From Arthrobacter pascens (GTDB taxonomy: Bacteria > Actinomycetota > Actinomycetes > Actinomycetales > Micrococcaceae), in contig NZ_JAUSXF010000001.1 of NCBI RefSeq assembly GCF_030816475.1, positions 868,001 to 932,000 on the forward strand: 64,000 nt of DNA, read 5' to 3'. Each line of letters opens with the position of its first letter. Position 1 is the stretch's first letter. Under the pieces are notes generated by a model. The model saw nothing but the letters and a program-made list of their open reading frames with translations, did not search any database and had not been told where the DNA came from. The position numbers and the translations under genes are program-made. Below, in pieces: positions 16,992 to 25,248 of the stretch.

Positions 16992-19339
16992 TGCCGCACG
17001 ACACCTCCACCACACCAACCGATACTCCCGGCGAGGGCTGGCGGGACCGGTCGCTCCCTCCCGGGGAACGTGCTCGCCTGCTCACCGCCGAGCTGACCCT
17101 TGAAGAGAAAGCGGCCCAGCTCGGATCCGTCTGGCTTACCGATTCGGCAGACGACTTCGCGCCAAAACTGGAGGGTGGTCCCGAGACCGCCGCCGATCCG
17201 TTCGAGGGCGGCCTTGGCCAGCTCACTCGGGTCTTCGGCACGGAACCGGTCACCGTCGCGGAGGGAGTGCGCCGCCTTCGCGAACTGCAGGAGCGTGTCG
17301 TCGCCTCCAACCGCTTTGGCATTCCTGCGATCGCGCACGAAGAGTGCCTCACCGGGCTTGCAGCCTACGGCGCGACGGCGTTCCCCACGCCCCTCGCCTG
17401 GGCGGCGACGTTCGACGAGGAACTGGTCCGCCAGATGGCGGAAGCCATCGGCTCCGACATGCGCGCACTCGGCATCCACCAGGGACTCGCCCCCGTGGTC
17501 GATGTTGTGAAGGACTACCGCTGGGGCCGTGTTGAGGAGACCCTCGGTGAGGATCCCTACGTCGTTTCGCAGCTCGGTGCCGCGTACGTCGCCGGGTTGG
17601 AGAGCGCGGGGATCATTTCGACGCTGAAGCACTTCGCCGGATACGCTGCATCCCGCGGAGCACGCAACCACGGCCCCGTCAGTATGGGTATGCGCGAGTT
17701 CGAAGACACAGTACTGCCTCCATTTGAGGCCGCACTGCGGTACGGCGGAGCCCGCAGTGTCATGACGTCCTATACAGATATCGACGGGGTCCCCAGCAGT
17801 TCAAACCGCTATCTGCTGACGACCTTGCTGCGCGAGCGATGGGGCTTCGAGGGCACGGTGGTTGCTGACTACTGGGCCGTGCCCTTCCTTTCCGCGATGC
17901 ATCACGTCGCGGTGGACACGGCCGACGCCGGCCGGCTTGCCCTGCGAGCAGGAGTCGACGTCGAGCTTCCGCGGACGGCAGCCTACGCCGAGTTGCCGCG
18001 TCTGATCCGGGAGGGCGTAGTCGATGAGCGCGACCTTGACCGCTCGGTGCAGCGCCACCTTCGGCACAAGTTCGAGGTGGGACTGTTCGATGACTCGCCG
18101 CTTGTCCCAGCCGAGGCTGAACGCGTCGATCTGGACAGCAGCCCTAATCGGGAAATCTCCTCCCGCATCGCCGAGGAGTCGGTAGTGCTGCTCCGCGATG
18201 AGGAGGCGCTGGCGCTTCTCAACTCGGGGAAAATCGCGGTCCTCGGCCCGGCGGCGGACCAGTTCCGCAGCCTCGTCGGATGCTATGCGTTCCCCAACCA
18301 TGTGCTGTCGAAACACCCCGGACACGACCTCGGCATCAAGATTCCGACGGTGCTGACCGCTATCCGCGAGGAGTTCGGCACGGACCGCGTACGATTCGAG
18401 GCCGGTGCTGACATCACCTCCGCCTCCGCCTCCGCCTCGGCCACCGCCTCGGCCACCGCCTCGGCCACTCGCGCCGCAGCCGTTGCGCTCGCTCGCGACT
18501 GTGACGTGGCAGTTGTGGTCGTCGGTGACATTGCCGGGCTGTTCGGCGATGGTACTTCAGGTGAAGGCTGCGACGCCGCGGACCTTCGGTTGCCCGGCGG
18601 ACAGGACGCTCTCGTCTCGGCCGTCCTCGACACCGGAGTGCCGACCATTTTGGTCGTCTTGTCCGGTCGCCCGTATGCCCTCGGCGGCTACGGGAAGGCA
18701 CGTGCCATTGTCCAGGCGTTCTTCCCCGGAGCCGACGGCGCCGCCGCGGTTGCCGGAGTGCTCTCCGGCCGTGTCCCGCCAACAGGACGCCTGCCCGTGC
18801 AGATCCCGCGCTTTCCGTCAGCCTCGGCGACATACCTGCAGCCGGCGCTCGGGCTCTCGAACCCCGCGATCACCGCACTGGACAACACGCCGCTTTACCC
18901 GTTCGGGTTCGGGCTCACACGGGGCGCGATAGTCTACGAAACAATCACCGCCGCCGCGACCCTTGACACTGAAGGCTCGCTGGACGCGGCCGTGACGATT
19001 CGCAACGACGGCGACAACACCGTCGAGGTCGTCCAACTCTACGCGGCCTTCCCGTCGGCGCCGGTGGTTCGCCCGGCCGTGCAACTCATCGGATTCGCCC
19101 GGATCTCGATCGGGTCCGGTGAATCGCGGACGGTTTCCTTCCACCTGAACGCTGCCCGGCTCGCTATCACCGGCGAAGACAGGGCGCTAGGAGTGGACCC
19201 CGGGCCGCTGCGGCTCATCGCCGGCCCGTCGGCTGCGGAGGCCGCGGTGACGGCTGATGTGAGTATCGTCGGCGAGCGGCGACTGCTCGCAGAACGCGCG
19301 CTGCGCACGCCATGGTCGTTGGGGGCCCCGATCACCTAA
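16991..19339 (+). CDS. GH3-family beta-glycosidase (beta-glucosidase/beta-xylosidase type)
   Basis: A 782-aa glycoside hydrolase removing terminal beta-linked sugars. The ATG at 16991 overlaps the permease stop (TGATG); the frame is open further upstream only inside the permease. The N-terminal TIM-barrel domain carries KHFAGYAASRGARNHGPVS and the nucleophile Asp293 in GTVVADYWAV. The second alpha/beta domain follows, then a C-terminal fibronectin III-like domain. There is no signal peptide, so imported oligosaccharides are probably cleaved inside the cell. A low-complexity Ser-Ala-Thr tract (about residues 478-493) sits in the second domain. The exact sugar is not readable. Confidence 0.9.
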   Translation: MPHDTSTTPTDTPGEGWRDRSLPPGERARLLTAELTLEEKAAQLGSVWLTDSADDFAPKLEGGPETAADPFEGGLGQLTRVFGTEPVTVAEGVRRLRELQERVVASNRFGIPAIAHEECLTGLAAYGATAFPTPLAWAATFDEELVRQMAEAIGSDMRALGIHQGLAPVVDVVKDYRWGRVEETLGEDPYVVSQLGAAYVAGLESAGIISTLKHFAGYAASRGARNHGPVSMGMREFEDTVLPPFEAALRYGGARSVMTSYTDIDGVPSSSNRYLLTTLLRERWGFEGTVVADYWAVPFLSAMHHVAVDTADAGRLALRAGVDVELPRTAAYAELPRLIREGVVDERDLDRSVQRHLRHKFEVGLFDDSPLVPAEAERVDLDSSPNREISSRIAEESVVLLRDEEALALLNSGKIAVLGPAADQFRSLVGCYAFPNHVLSKHPGHDLGIKIPTVLTAIREEFGTDRVRFEAGADITSASASASATASATASATRAAAVALARDCDVAVVVVGDIAGLFGDGTSGEGCDAADLRLPGGQDALVSAVLDTGVPTILVVLSGRPYALGGYGKARAIVQAFFPGADGAAAVAGVLSGRVPPTGRLPVQIPRFPSASATYLQPALGLSNPAITALDNTPLYPFGFGLTRGAIVYETITAAATLDTEGSLDAAVTIRNDGDNTVEVVQLYAAFPSAPVVRPAVQLIGFARISIGSGESRTVSFHLNAARLAITGEDRALGVDPGPLRLIAGPSAAEAAVTADVSIVGERRLLAERALRTPWSLGAPIT
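18422..18469 (+). repeat. In-frame tandem repeat inside the GH3 gene
   Basis: Two copies of GCCTCC are followed by three copies of GCCTCGGCCACC (last base changed in the third), encoding an Ala-Ser/Ala-Thr run. All units are multiples of three, so copy-number change would not break the frame. It looks like slippage expansion in an exposed loop of the second GH3 domain. Confidence 0.75.
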
Positions 19340-19423
19340 CTTCTCATGCCGGTCACCCCAATCGCCTGCTCCTGCGGTCAACGGTGCAGGCGGCGCCAGC
19401 CCCCTGTTACCTAAGATGGACGA

Positions 19424-20077
19424 ATGGCGCGCTCGGCAAAACCAGAACGCAAGGCTGAGCTGCTGTCCGCGATCCTTGACTATCTGATGGACAGAACCCT
19501 GGCAGAACTGACCTTCCGGAGCCTGGCGGAGGGACTTGGCATCAGCACGTATGTCCTGGTGTACCACTTCGGCAGCCGGGAGCAGTTGGTCAACGAGATC
19601 ATCCACTCGGTCGAGTCCAGGCTGGACAGTATCCGCAGCGCCGATATCCGGGATATTGACCGGGAGTCCTGGAGGACGTACCTGCTGGACTCGTGGCAGT
19701 GGACCATGGTGCAGCGGAACCGGCAGCTTGCCAGGCTTGAATTCGAGGCCACGGCGCAGGACATTGTGGCGGCCGAGCCCCGGGGCACGTCACAGGAGAA
19801 TTTCCGGATGCTCCATCAGATGACCAGGGACTGGCTCGTGGTCCAGGGCATCCCGGACGAGTTTGCAGACACGGACGCCAGGCTTTTCACCTCCACCTTT
19901 TACGGCCTGCAGTTCGACTATGTGGTGATGAACCAGGCCGAGGCCGCAACCAAGGCCTTTGAATTGATGCTGACTGTGTTTTTCAACAATCTGGAAAGCC
20001 GCCTGGCCGCGGCGGCGGGCCAGGAGCCGGCAGGAGAGCCCGTGACCCCAAGGGCGCATGGTCAGGGCGCAGCGTGA
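19424..20077 (+). CDS. TetR-family transcriptional regulator
   Basis: A 217-aa regulator with an N-terminal helix-turn-helix (LLSAILDYLMDRTLAELTFRSLAEGLGISTYVLVYHFGSREQLVNEI). The ligand domain is unassigned. It stands alone between the sugar locus and a convergent DUF2461 gene, overlapping the latter by 16 bp at the 3' ends. No operator-like palindrome was noticed upstream, so its target is unknown. Confidence 0.85.
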   Translation: MARSAKPERKAELLSAILDYLMDRTLAELTFRSLAEGLGISTYVLVYHFGSREQLVNEIIHSVESRLDSIRSADIRDIDRESWRTYLLDSWQWTMVQRNRQLARLEFEATAQDIVAAEPRGTSQENFRMLHQMTRDWLVVQGIPDEFADTDARLFTSTFYGLQFDYVVMNQAEAATKAFELMLTVFFNNLESRLAAAAGQEPAGEPVTPRAHGQGAA

Positions 20078-20697
20078 CGGCCGACCCAGTCCACCAGCGG
20101 GCGGAGCTTCTCCCATAGCGAGGCGATTTCCTGCGCTGCCTCCGGAGTGTCCAACCACTCAGGTTGGCCCAGCTCCATGCCGACCGACAGGGACTTGTGC
20201 TTGAGCAGCTCTCCGCGTGGATGGTCGCGGTCGTAGCCCCGTGGCACGGTCTTCAGTTTTTCGCCACCGATGGCGAAGCCAGCCGCGGCCACAGCGTCGA
20301 TGATGTGGCGGAGGGGCTCACCCGTTCCGGAGGCGTCGACAGAGTTGCGGAACCTGACCAGCTGCGCAGGGGAATGGGAATGATAGCCCCCGCCTACCAA
20401 CAGGCCGTCGGCGCTCAATTGCAGATAGTAGCCCACGCCTTCCTGGGCTGATGCGAAGGCGCCCTGTGCTGTCTTGTACGGCGATTTATCCTCGGAGAAG
20501 CGAATATCCCGGTTGGGCCGGAAGATCTTGGCCGGTCCGAAGCGCGGTTCCAGCTCCGCGAACAATGCCACCAGGGGATCCCGGACCAGGCTGTTGTAGC
20601 TCTCCTTGTGCTCCAGCCACCACTCCCGGTTGTTGTTGTCCTCAAGCTCTGCATAGAACGCGAAGGCTCCCGCTGGGATGCCCTGGAATGTAGTCAT
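20062..20697 (-). CDS. DUF2461 (TIGR02453) family protein
   Basis: A 211-aa soluble protein. The family pattern is clear: an N-terminal AFAFYAELEDNNNREWWLEHKESY, then IFRPNRDIRFSEDKSPYKTAQGA and a G-x-GYYLQLSADGLLVGGGYH core. The family is widespread in bacteria and has no established function. The gene is monocistronic and convergent with the TetR gene. Confidence 0.85.
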   Translation of the reverse strand: MTTFQGIPAGAFAFYAELEDNNNREWWLEHKESYNSLVRDPLVALFAELEPRFGPAKIFRPNRDIRFSEDKSPYKTAQGAFASAQEGVGYYLQLSADGLLVGGGYHSHSPAQLVRFRNSVDASGTGEPLRHIIDAVAAAGFAIGGEKLKTVPRGYDRDHPRGELLKHKSLSVGMELGQPEWLDTPEAAQEIASLWEKLRPLVDWVGRHAAP

Positions 20698-20760
20698 GCA
20701 GCGATCCTATGGACCGCACCGGCCCGCGGCTACCATGCTCAGCCCTTATGTGGAAAACAC

Positions 20761-20793
20761 CCCGCCCCGTCACGGAGTCCGTGGCGGGGCGGG
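20761..20793 (-). terminator. Rho-independent terminator of the furA-katA operon
   Basis: Arms 20761-20776 and 20778-20793 are GC-rich and pair at 15 of 16 positions. On the minus strand the hairpin is followed by GTGTTTT, a short T-rich stretch. It lies 44 bp beyond the catalase stop. Confidence 0.72.
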
Positions 20794-20836
20794 ATGTTCA
20801 GGTTGGCGCAGGGCCAACCGGTGCAACAGTAAGGGA

Positions 20837-22324
20837 CTAGCCGATCTTGTTGGCGGCCTCAGCCTCGGAGGCTGCGGCGGGAGCAGTACCAAGGTTGGCG
20901 CGCAGTTTCGCACCGAGTTCGGCGTCGACGTTGGTCCAGTACTGGATGGCGCGTTCCTTGATGTCGGCGCTCTTCACGCCGCCCACGGCACCGGTGATGG
21001 TGTCCAGCAGGCGGGCCTTGGCGCCGTCGTCGTAGACCTCGCGGTACAGCGTGCCAGCCTGGCCGAAGTCGCTGTCCTCAGCGTGCAGGGTGTGCGCGGA
21101 GAGGGTCAGCTCGCCGTCGTTCTCCCAGCCGCCGCCAGCAACAGCAGGCTCAACAGCAGCCGGGCCGCCAACGGAGTTCGGCGCGTAGACCGGGACCGAA
21201 GGAGCGTTGAAGAGGTAACGTCCTGAGCCGTCCTGGCTGTAGTTGTTGACCTGGTTCTTCGGCTGGTTGACCGGGATCTGGGCGTGGTTGGTGCCTACGC
21301 GGTAGCGGTGCGCGTCCGCGTAGGAGAAGATGCGGGCCTGCAGCATCTTGTCCGGGGAAGCGGCAATGCCCGGCACGAAGTTCGACGGCGCGAAGGTGGC
21401 CTGTTCGATCTGCGCGAAGTAGTTCTCCGGGTTCCGGTTCAGCTCCATCGTGCCCACCTTGATCAGCGGGTAGTCAGCGTGCGGCCATACCTTGGTGAGG
21501 TCGAACGGGTTGAAGCGGTACGTCTTGGCGTCCTCGTAAGGCATGACCTGGACGTGCAGGTCCCAGGACGGGAGGTTGCCGGCGTCGATGTTCTCGGCCA
21601 GGTCGCGGATGTAGAAGTCCGCGTCGGAGCCGGCAAGCTCGGCGGCTTCGTCTCCGGAGATGGTCTTGACGCCCTGGTTGGACTTGAAGTGGTACTTGAC
21701 CCAGAAGCGCTCGCCCTCGGCGTTGATCCACTGGTAGGTGTGCGAGCCGTAGCCCTGCATTTCGCGCCAGGAAGCCGGCAGCCCGCGGTCGCCCATGAGC
21801 CAGGTGACCTGGTGCGCAGACTCAGGGGAGAGGGTCCAGAAGTCCCACTGCATGTCGGCGTCGCGCAGGTGCGTGCCCGGGAGGCGCTTCTGGGAGTGGA
21901 TGAAGTCCGGGAACTTGATGCCGTCGCGGATGAAGAAGACGGGGGTGTTGTTGCCTACGAGGTCGTAGTTGCCCTCGGAGGTGTAGAACTTGACAGCGAA
22001 TCCGCGGGGATCGCGCCAGGTGTCCGGGGAACCGTTCTCGCCTGCGACGGAGGAGAAGCGGATGAGCATCTCAGTTTCGACGCCCGGCTGCAGGAACGCG
22101 GCCTTGGTGTAGGCCGAGATGTCCTCGGTTGCCTTGAACGTACCGAACGCGCCGCCGCCCTTGGCGTGCACTACCCGCTCCGGCACCCGCTCGCGGTTGA
22201 ACTGGGCGAGCTTTTCCACCAGGTAGTGGTCAGTCAGGATGATGGCACCGTCGGCACCAACTGACTTGGAATGCGCGTCGGAGGTGACGGGCGCACCTGA
22301 CTGGGTGGTTGAAATTGCAGTCAT
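20837..22324 (-). CDS. katA: Catalase (monofunctional, haem-containing)
   Basis: A 495-aa clade 3-type small-subunit catalase that dismutates hydrogen peroxide to water and oxygen. The distal His is in [12 protein letters not shown] (His53), followed by [26 protein letters not shown] and the Asn-bearing GNNTPVFF region. The haem-ligand Tyr lies in the [12 protein letters not shown] motif. AGGAG precedes the start. It begins 7 bp after furA and is evidently co-transcribed with it, so it should be induced by peroxide or metal change sensed by that regulator. Confidence 0.95.
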   Translation of the reverse strand: MTAISTTQSGAPVTSDAHSKSVGADGAIILTDHYLVEKLAQFNRERVPERVVHAKGGGAFGTFKATEDISAYTKAAFLQPGVETEMLIRFSSVAGENGSPDTWRDPRGFAVKFYTSEGNYDLVGNNTPVFFIRDGIKFPDFIHSQKRLPGTHLRDADMQWDFWTLSPESAHQVTWLMGDRGLPASWREMQGYGSHTYQWINAEGERFWVKYHFKSNQGVKTISGDEAAELAGSDADFYIRDLAENIDAGNLPSWDLHVQVMPYEDAKTYRFNPFDLTKVWPHADYPLIKVGTMELNRNPENYFAQIEQATFAPSNFVPGIAASPDKMLQARIFSYADAHRYRVGTNHAQIPVNQPKNQVNNYSQDGSGRYLFNAPSVPVYAPNSVGGPAAVEPAVAGGGWENDGELTLSAHTLHAEDSDFGQAGTLYREVYDDGAKARLLDTITGAVGGVKSADIKERAIQYWTNVDAELGAKLRANLGTAPAAASEAEAANKIG

Positions 22325-22331
22325 GTTTCTC

Positions 22332-22817
22332 CTATTTCTCGATTACTTGTGATTGACGTTGGGGAGGAAGTTTCTGGGACTGCTGGCAGTCCTGGCAGAT
22401 GCCCTGGTACATGACGTCTGCGATCTGGATGGTCATGGGACGCGAGTTTTTGTCCCAGTGCGGTGTCAGGCAGGGGGCGTGGCCGACGGCGCATTCCACA
22501 TCCTCCACGCGGCCGCAGCTGACGCAGATCGCGTGGTGGTGGTTGTCACCTACCCGTGTTTCGTACAGGGCGGGGGAATGCGGCGGCTCGAAGCGGCGCA
22601 GCATCTGCAGATCGGTCAGGTCTCCCAGGACGACGTAAACGGACTGGGCGGTGAGTTCGGGGAGTTCGGCGCGGGCAGCAGCCAGGATGCTCTCCGCCGG
22701 GGAGTGCGGGTGATGTTCGACGGCGGCCAGCACGGCGAGCCGCTGTTTGGTCACCCGGCGGCCGTGGGCACGCAGGGCGGCAGCCCAGGCATCATGGCCT
22801 CCAAAGTCTTCCGTCAT
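22332..22817 (-). CDS. furA: Fur-family regulator (FurA/CatR/PerR-like)
   Basis: A 161-aa repressor. The N-terminal winged helix is [22 protein letters not shown]...[13 protein letters not shown]. The dimer/metal domain has the [14 protein letters not shown] motif and a second C-x2-C (CQDCQ) near the C-terminus, so a structural zinc site is likely intact. It is followed after 7 bp by the catalase gene, the standard actinobacterial furA-kat arrangement. A 25-bp AT-rich palindrome lies 15 bp upstream of its start and is probably its own operator. Confidence 0.93.
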   Translation of the reverse strand: MTEDFGGHDAWAAALRAHGRRVTKQRLAVLAAVEHHPHSPAESILAAARAELPELTAQSVYVVLGDLTDLQMLRRFEPPHSPALYETRVGDNHHHAICVSCGRVEDVECAVGHAPCLTPHWDKNSRPMTIQIADVMYQGICQDCQQSQKLPPQRQSQVIEK

Positions 22818-22832
22818 GACTCCATTGAAGCA

Positions 22833-22857
22833 CTTATTATGAATATCTCACAATAAG
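22833..22857. promoter_or_regulatory. Fur-like box upstream of furA-katA
   Basis: A 25-bp AT-rich palindrome (CTTATT...AATAAG) agrees with its own complement at 18 of 25 positions. It is the most AT-rich stretch nearby and sits between the divergent furA and htpX genes, so it may govern both. Confidence 0.62.
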
Positions 22858-22923
22858 GCTTGGCTAACCTCTTGCGGGCTAAGATTTTGAGTGAGACCGA
22901 TCCGGGGAGTTGGAGGGGTGAAC

Positions 22924-23790
22924 GTGCACAAGCATTACAACGGCCTGAAGACGGCGGCGCTCTTCGGCGTGCTCTGGGCTGTCCTGTTGGGCCTGGGCGG
23001 ACTGATCGGGATCAACACCCGGAGTTCAGCGCCTATCTGGATCATGGCTGTCCTTGGCGTGGTCACCACGTTCTACGGATACTGGAACAGCGACAAGATC
23101 GCCATCCGCTCCATGGCTGCGTATCCGGTCACCGAGGTGCAGGCGCCCAATCTGTACCAGATAGTCCGCGAGCTGTCGGTCCGCGCAAACCAGCCGATGC
23201 CGCGCATTTATCTCTCGCCCACCATGAACCCCAACGCCTTCGCCACGGGCCGGAACCCCAAGAACGCGGCGGTCTGCTGCACCGAGGGGATACTGCAGCT
23301 GCTGGACGCCCGTGAGCTCCGGGGTGTCCTGGGGCACGAACTTATGCACGTCTACAACCGGGACATCCTGACGTCCTCGGTGGCAGCGGCAGTGGCAGGC
23401 GTGATCACCTCAGTGGGCCAGATGCTGCTGTTCTTTGGCGGCGACCGCCGCAACTCCAACCCGTTCGCGATGCTGGCGATGGCGCTGCTCGCGCCCTTTG
23501 CGGCCTCGCTGATCCAGCTGGCCATTTCCCGGACCAGGGAGTTCGACGCCGACGAGGACGGTTCGCAGCTCACCGGCGATCCGCTGGCGCTCGCCTCAGC
23601 CCTGCGCAAGATCGAGCAGGGTGTCAGGATCGCGCCGCTGCCGCAGGACCAGAAACTGGTGAACACCTCGCACCTGATGATCGCCAGCCCATTCCGTGGC
23701 GGTGCGATGACCAAGCTGTTCGCCACCCACCCGCCGATGAAGGACAGGATTTCCCGGCTCGAACGGATGGCGGGACGGCAGCTGAACTGA
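22924..23790 (+). CDS. htpX: HtpX-like membrane zinc metalloprotease (M48)
   Basis: A 288-aa membrane protease for quality control of membrane proteins. The zinc motif is HELMH within LGHELMHVYNRDI, with the third ligand in a downstream glutamate helix (REFDADEDG). Two hydrophobic segments precede the catalytic domain and two follow the motif. GTG 22924 (MHKHYNGLKTAALFG) is chosen: GGAGGG lies 6 bp before it, whereas the upstream frame opening at 22891 has no ribosome site. It is divergent from furA. Confidence 0.92.
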   Translation: MHKHYNGLKTAALFGVLWAVLLGLGGLIGINTRSSAPIWIMAVLGVVTTFYGYWNSDKIAIRSMAAYPVTEVQAPNLYQIVRELSVRANQPMPRIYLSPTMNPNAFATGRNPKNAAVCCTEGILQLLDARELRGVLGHELMHVYNRDILTSSVAAAVAGVITSVGQMLLFFGGDRRNSNPFAMLAMALLAPFAASLIQLAISRTREFDADEDGSQLTGDPLALASALRKIEQGVRIAPLPQDQKLVNTSHLMIASPFRGGAMTKLFATHPPMKDRISRLERMAGRQLN

Positions 23791-23850
23791 GGTTGACTGA
23801 CAAACAGGCCTGCCGCCGTCGTACCCTTCCTTACCGTTAATGCAGCTGAA

Positions 23851-24342
23851 CTAGCTGCGGAAGTTCACGAACTGCAGGTCGGCCTCGTCGAAGTCCTTCA
23901 GCAGTGCCATGGTGGCCTGCAGGTCGTCGCGGGACTTGGACGTGACGCGCAGTTCGTCTCCCTGGATCTGGGACTTGACCGACTTCGGGGCTTCGTCGCG
24001 GATTAGCTTGTTGATCTTCTTGGCCAGGTCCTGGGCGATGCCCTCCTTGATGGAGGCCTCCAACCGGTACTCCTTGCCGGAGGCGAAGGGCTCACCGGCA
24101 TCCAGGGACTTGAGCGAGATGCCGCGGCGGATCAGCTTGGACTGGAGGACGTCCAGTACGGCCAGGACCCGTTCCTCCGAGTTGGCCTTCATGAGGATCT
24201 TCTCGCCGCTGAAATCAACCTCCGCGCCGACGCCCTTGAAGTCGTAGCGCTGGGCCAGTTCCTTCTGCGCCTGGTGCAGTGCGTTCGCGACTTCCTGCTT
24301 GTCCACTTTGCTTACGACGTCGAATGTTGACTCGCCTGCCAT
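23851..24342 (-). CDS. YajQ/UPF0234-family nucleotide-binding protein
   Basis: A 163-aa cytosolic protein of two tandem ferredoxin-like domains. Family signatures are MAGESTFDVVSKVDKQEV at the start, RYDFKGVGAEVDFSGEKI, and the C-terminal KKINKLIRDEAPKSVKSQIQGDELRVTSKSRDDLQ. ATG 24342 follows AAGGAG; the longer frame to 24417 adds an unlike, Arg/Pro-rich stretch and is rejected. Members bind nucleotides, in some bacteria cyclic-di-GMP; the role here is not known. Confidence 0.92.
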   Translation of the reverse strand: MAGESTFDVVSKVDKQEVANALHQAQKELAQRYDFKGVGAEVDFSGEKILMKANSEERVLAVLDVLQSKLIRRGISLKSLDAGEPFASGKEYRLEASIKEGIAQDLAKKINKLIRDEAPKSVKSQIQGDELRVTSKSRDDLQATMALLKDFDEADLQFVNFRS

Positions 24343-24486
24343 GACTCTCCTTGTGCTGGTGGGTGCCCGCTCGGGCGGTGCCTCTGAGGTTGCGCCTCTG
24401 AGTTTGCGCCGGTACAAGGGGCGTGGATACCTGCATTCCAGCCTAGTACGGATGCCTGCCTTGTGAACTTGTTTCGGTGTTCACAG

Positions 24487-24518
24487 TTCGTTCATAGCGG
24501 AAGCACGGCGGGAACGAA
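24487..24518. promoter_or_regulatory. Inverted repeat upstream of the small exported protein gene
   Basis: TTCGTTC (24487-24493) and GAACGAA (24512-24518) form a perfect 7-bp inverted repeat 18 bp apart, about 50 bp before the ATG at 24570. It may be a regulator site, but support is limited to the symmetry. Confidence 0.28.
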
Positions 24519-24569
24519 GCTCGGACGCGGAGAGTTGGACGAGTTGGAAGACGCCTGAAGGGAAAGAAG

Positions 24570-24824
24570 ATGCACCGCAAAGCCGTCCGTTACGTCACCC
24601 GCACCACGTCCGCTGCCGCAGGGGCCGTTGCCACTGCAGCCACCTCAGTCGCCGCGGCAGCGCTGGCAGCGTCCATCATCCTCAGCCCGGTGGCCGACGC
24701 TTCCGCGCGCATGGACGGCGTGAGCGAGGACCTGCTGCGGGCGGTCCAGCTGAATCAGATCACCGAGGAGCAGGCAGTGAAATTCGAGGCCCGGCTGGCA
24801 GGCCGAATCCTCGGCGGCGCCTGA
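24570..24824 (+). CDS. Small Ala-rich exported or membrane protein, 84 aa
   Basis: No family recognised. A basic N-terminus (MHRKAVRYVTR) precedes an Ala-rich hydrophobic stretch from about residue 14 to 44, ending near ADASARM, which could be a cleavable signal or a membrane anchor. The last 40 residues form a probable amphipathic helix (SEDLLRAVQLNQITEEQAVKFEARL). The ATG at 24570 is preceded by a purine-rich GAAGGGAAAGAAG. It stands alone between yajQ and tRNA-Tyr. Confidence 0.6.
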   Translation: MHRKAVRYVTRTTSAAAGAVATAATSVAAAALAASIILSPVADASARMDGVSEDLLRAVQLNQITEEQAVKFEARLAGRILGGA

Positions 24825-24985
24825 TTCCTGCCCGTACTTCAGGGCTTTTTGGAGCCGCGAAGCCCCGATTCGATTCTTCGGCGGAAGTTCTGTAAAGTTG
24901 TCTTGCCCGCGGTTACTGGAAGCGGAACGGCCCGGAAACGGACGTTCCGGAGACTGCAGCCGGGGGTGATCTTCTTTTGAAGTTC

Positions 24986-25067
24986 GGCAGATTACCCGAG
25001 CGGCCAAAGGGGGCTGACTGTAAATCAGCTGGCAACGCCTACGGGGGTTCGAATCCCTCATCTGCCA
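24986..25067 (+). tRNA. tRNA-Tyr (GTA anticodon)
   Basis: A class II tRNA of 82 nt with a 7-bp acceptor stem (GGCAGAT/ATCTGCC). The anticodon stem GCTGA/TCAGC encloses CTGTAAA, giving GTA at 25020-25022. It has an extra arm and the T-loop GTTCGAATC. The CCA end is not fully encoded. Confidence 0.95.
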
Positions 25068-25116
25068 CCCAAGTGGTGAGTCGAGACATCTTTACGGATG
25101 AGTCGAGTCACCGGTT

Positions 25117-25150
25117 ACACCCCGGTCTTCGGACCGGGGTGTTTTTCTTT
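25117..25150 (+). terminator. Rho-independent terminator after tRNA-Tyr
   Basis: An 11-bp perfect stem (ACACCCCGGTC / GACCGGGGTGT) with a TTCG tetraloop is followed by TTTTCTTT. This is a canonical intrinsic terminator 50 bp past the tRNA. Confidence 0.93.
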
Positions 25151-25248
25151 ACCCGGGTGCAGCCGGGCCGTTCCCCTCCACATGGTCTATTCCCCCCGGC
25201 ATGCCAGGGGGAGTAGACCATAACAGGGGGGAAGCTGCCAGGGGCCGG

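Noticed and set aside
18422..18469. Possible CRISPR-like repeat array in the GH3 gene
   Set aside because: Repeats are 6 and 12 bp with no spacers and are in frame with the coding sequence; it is a microsatellite.
21284..22264. A 326-codon plus-strand frame opposite the catalase gene
   Set aside because: Antisense to a catalase whose motifs are complete; composition is typical of a mirrored GC-rich gene.
24977..25216. A 79-codon frame reading through tRNA-Tyr and its terminator
   Set aside because: It overlaps a complete tRNA cloverleaf and intrinsic terminator, so it is not a protein gene.
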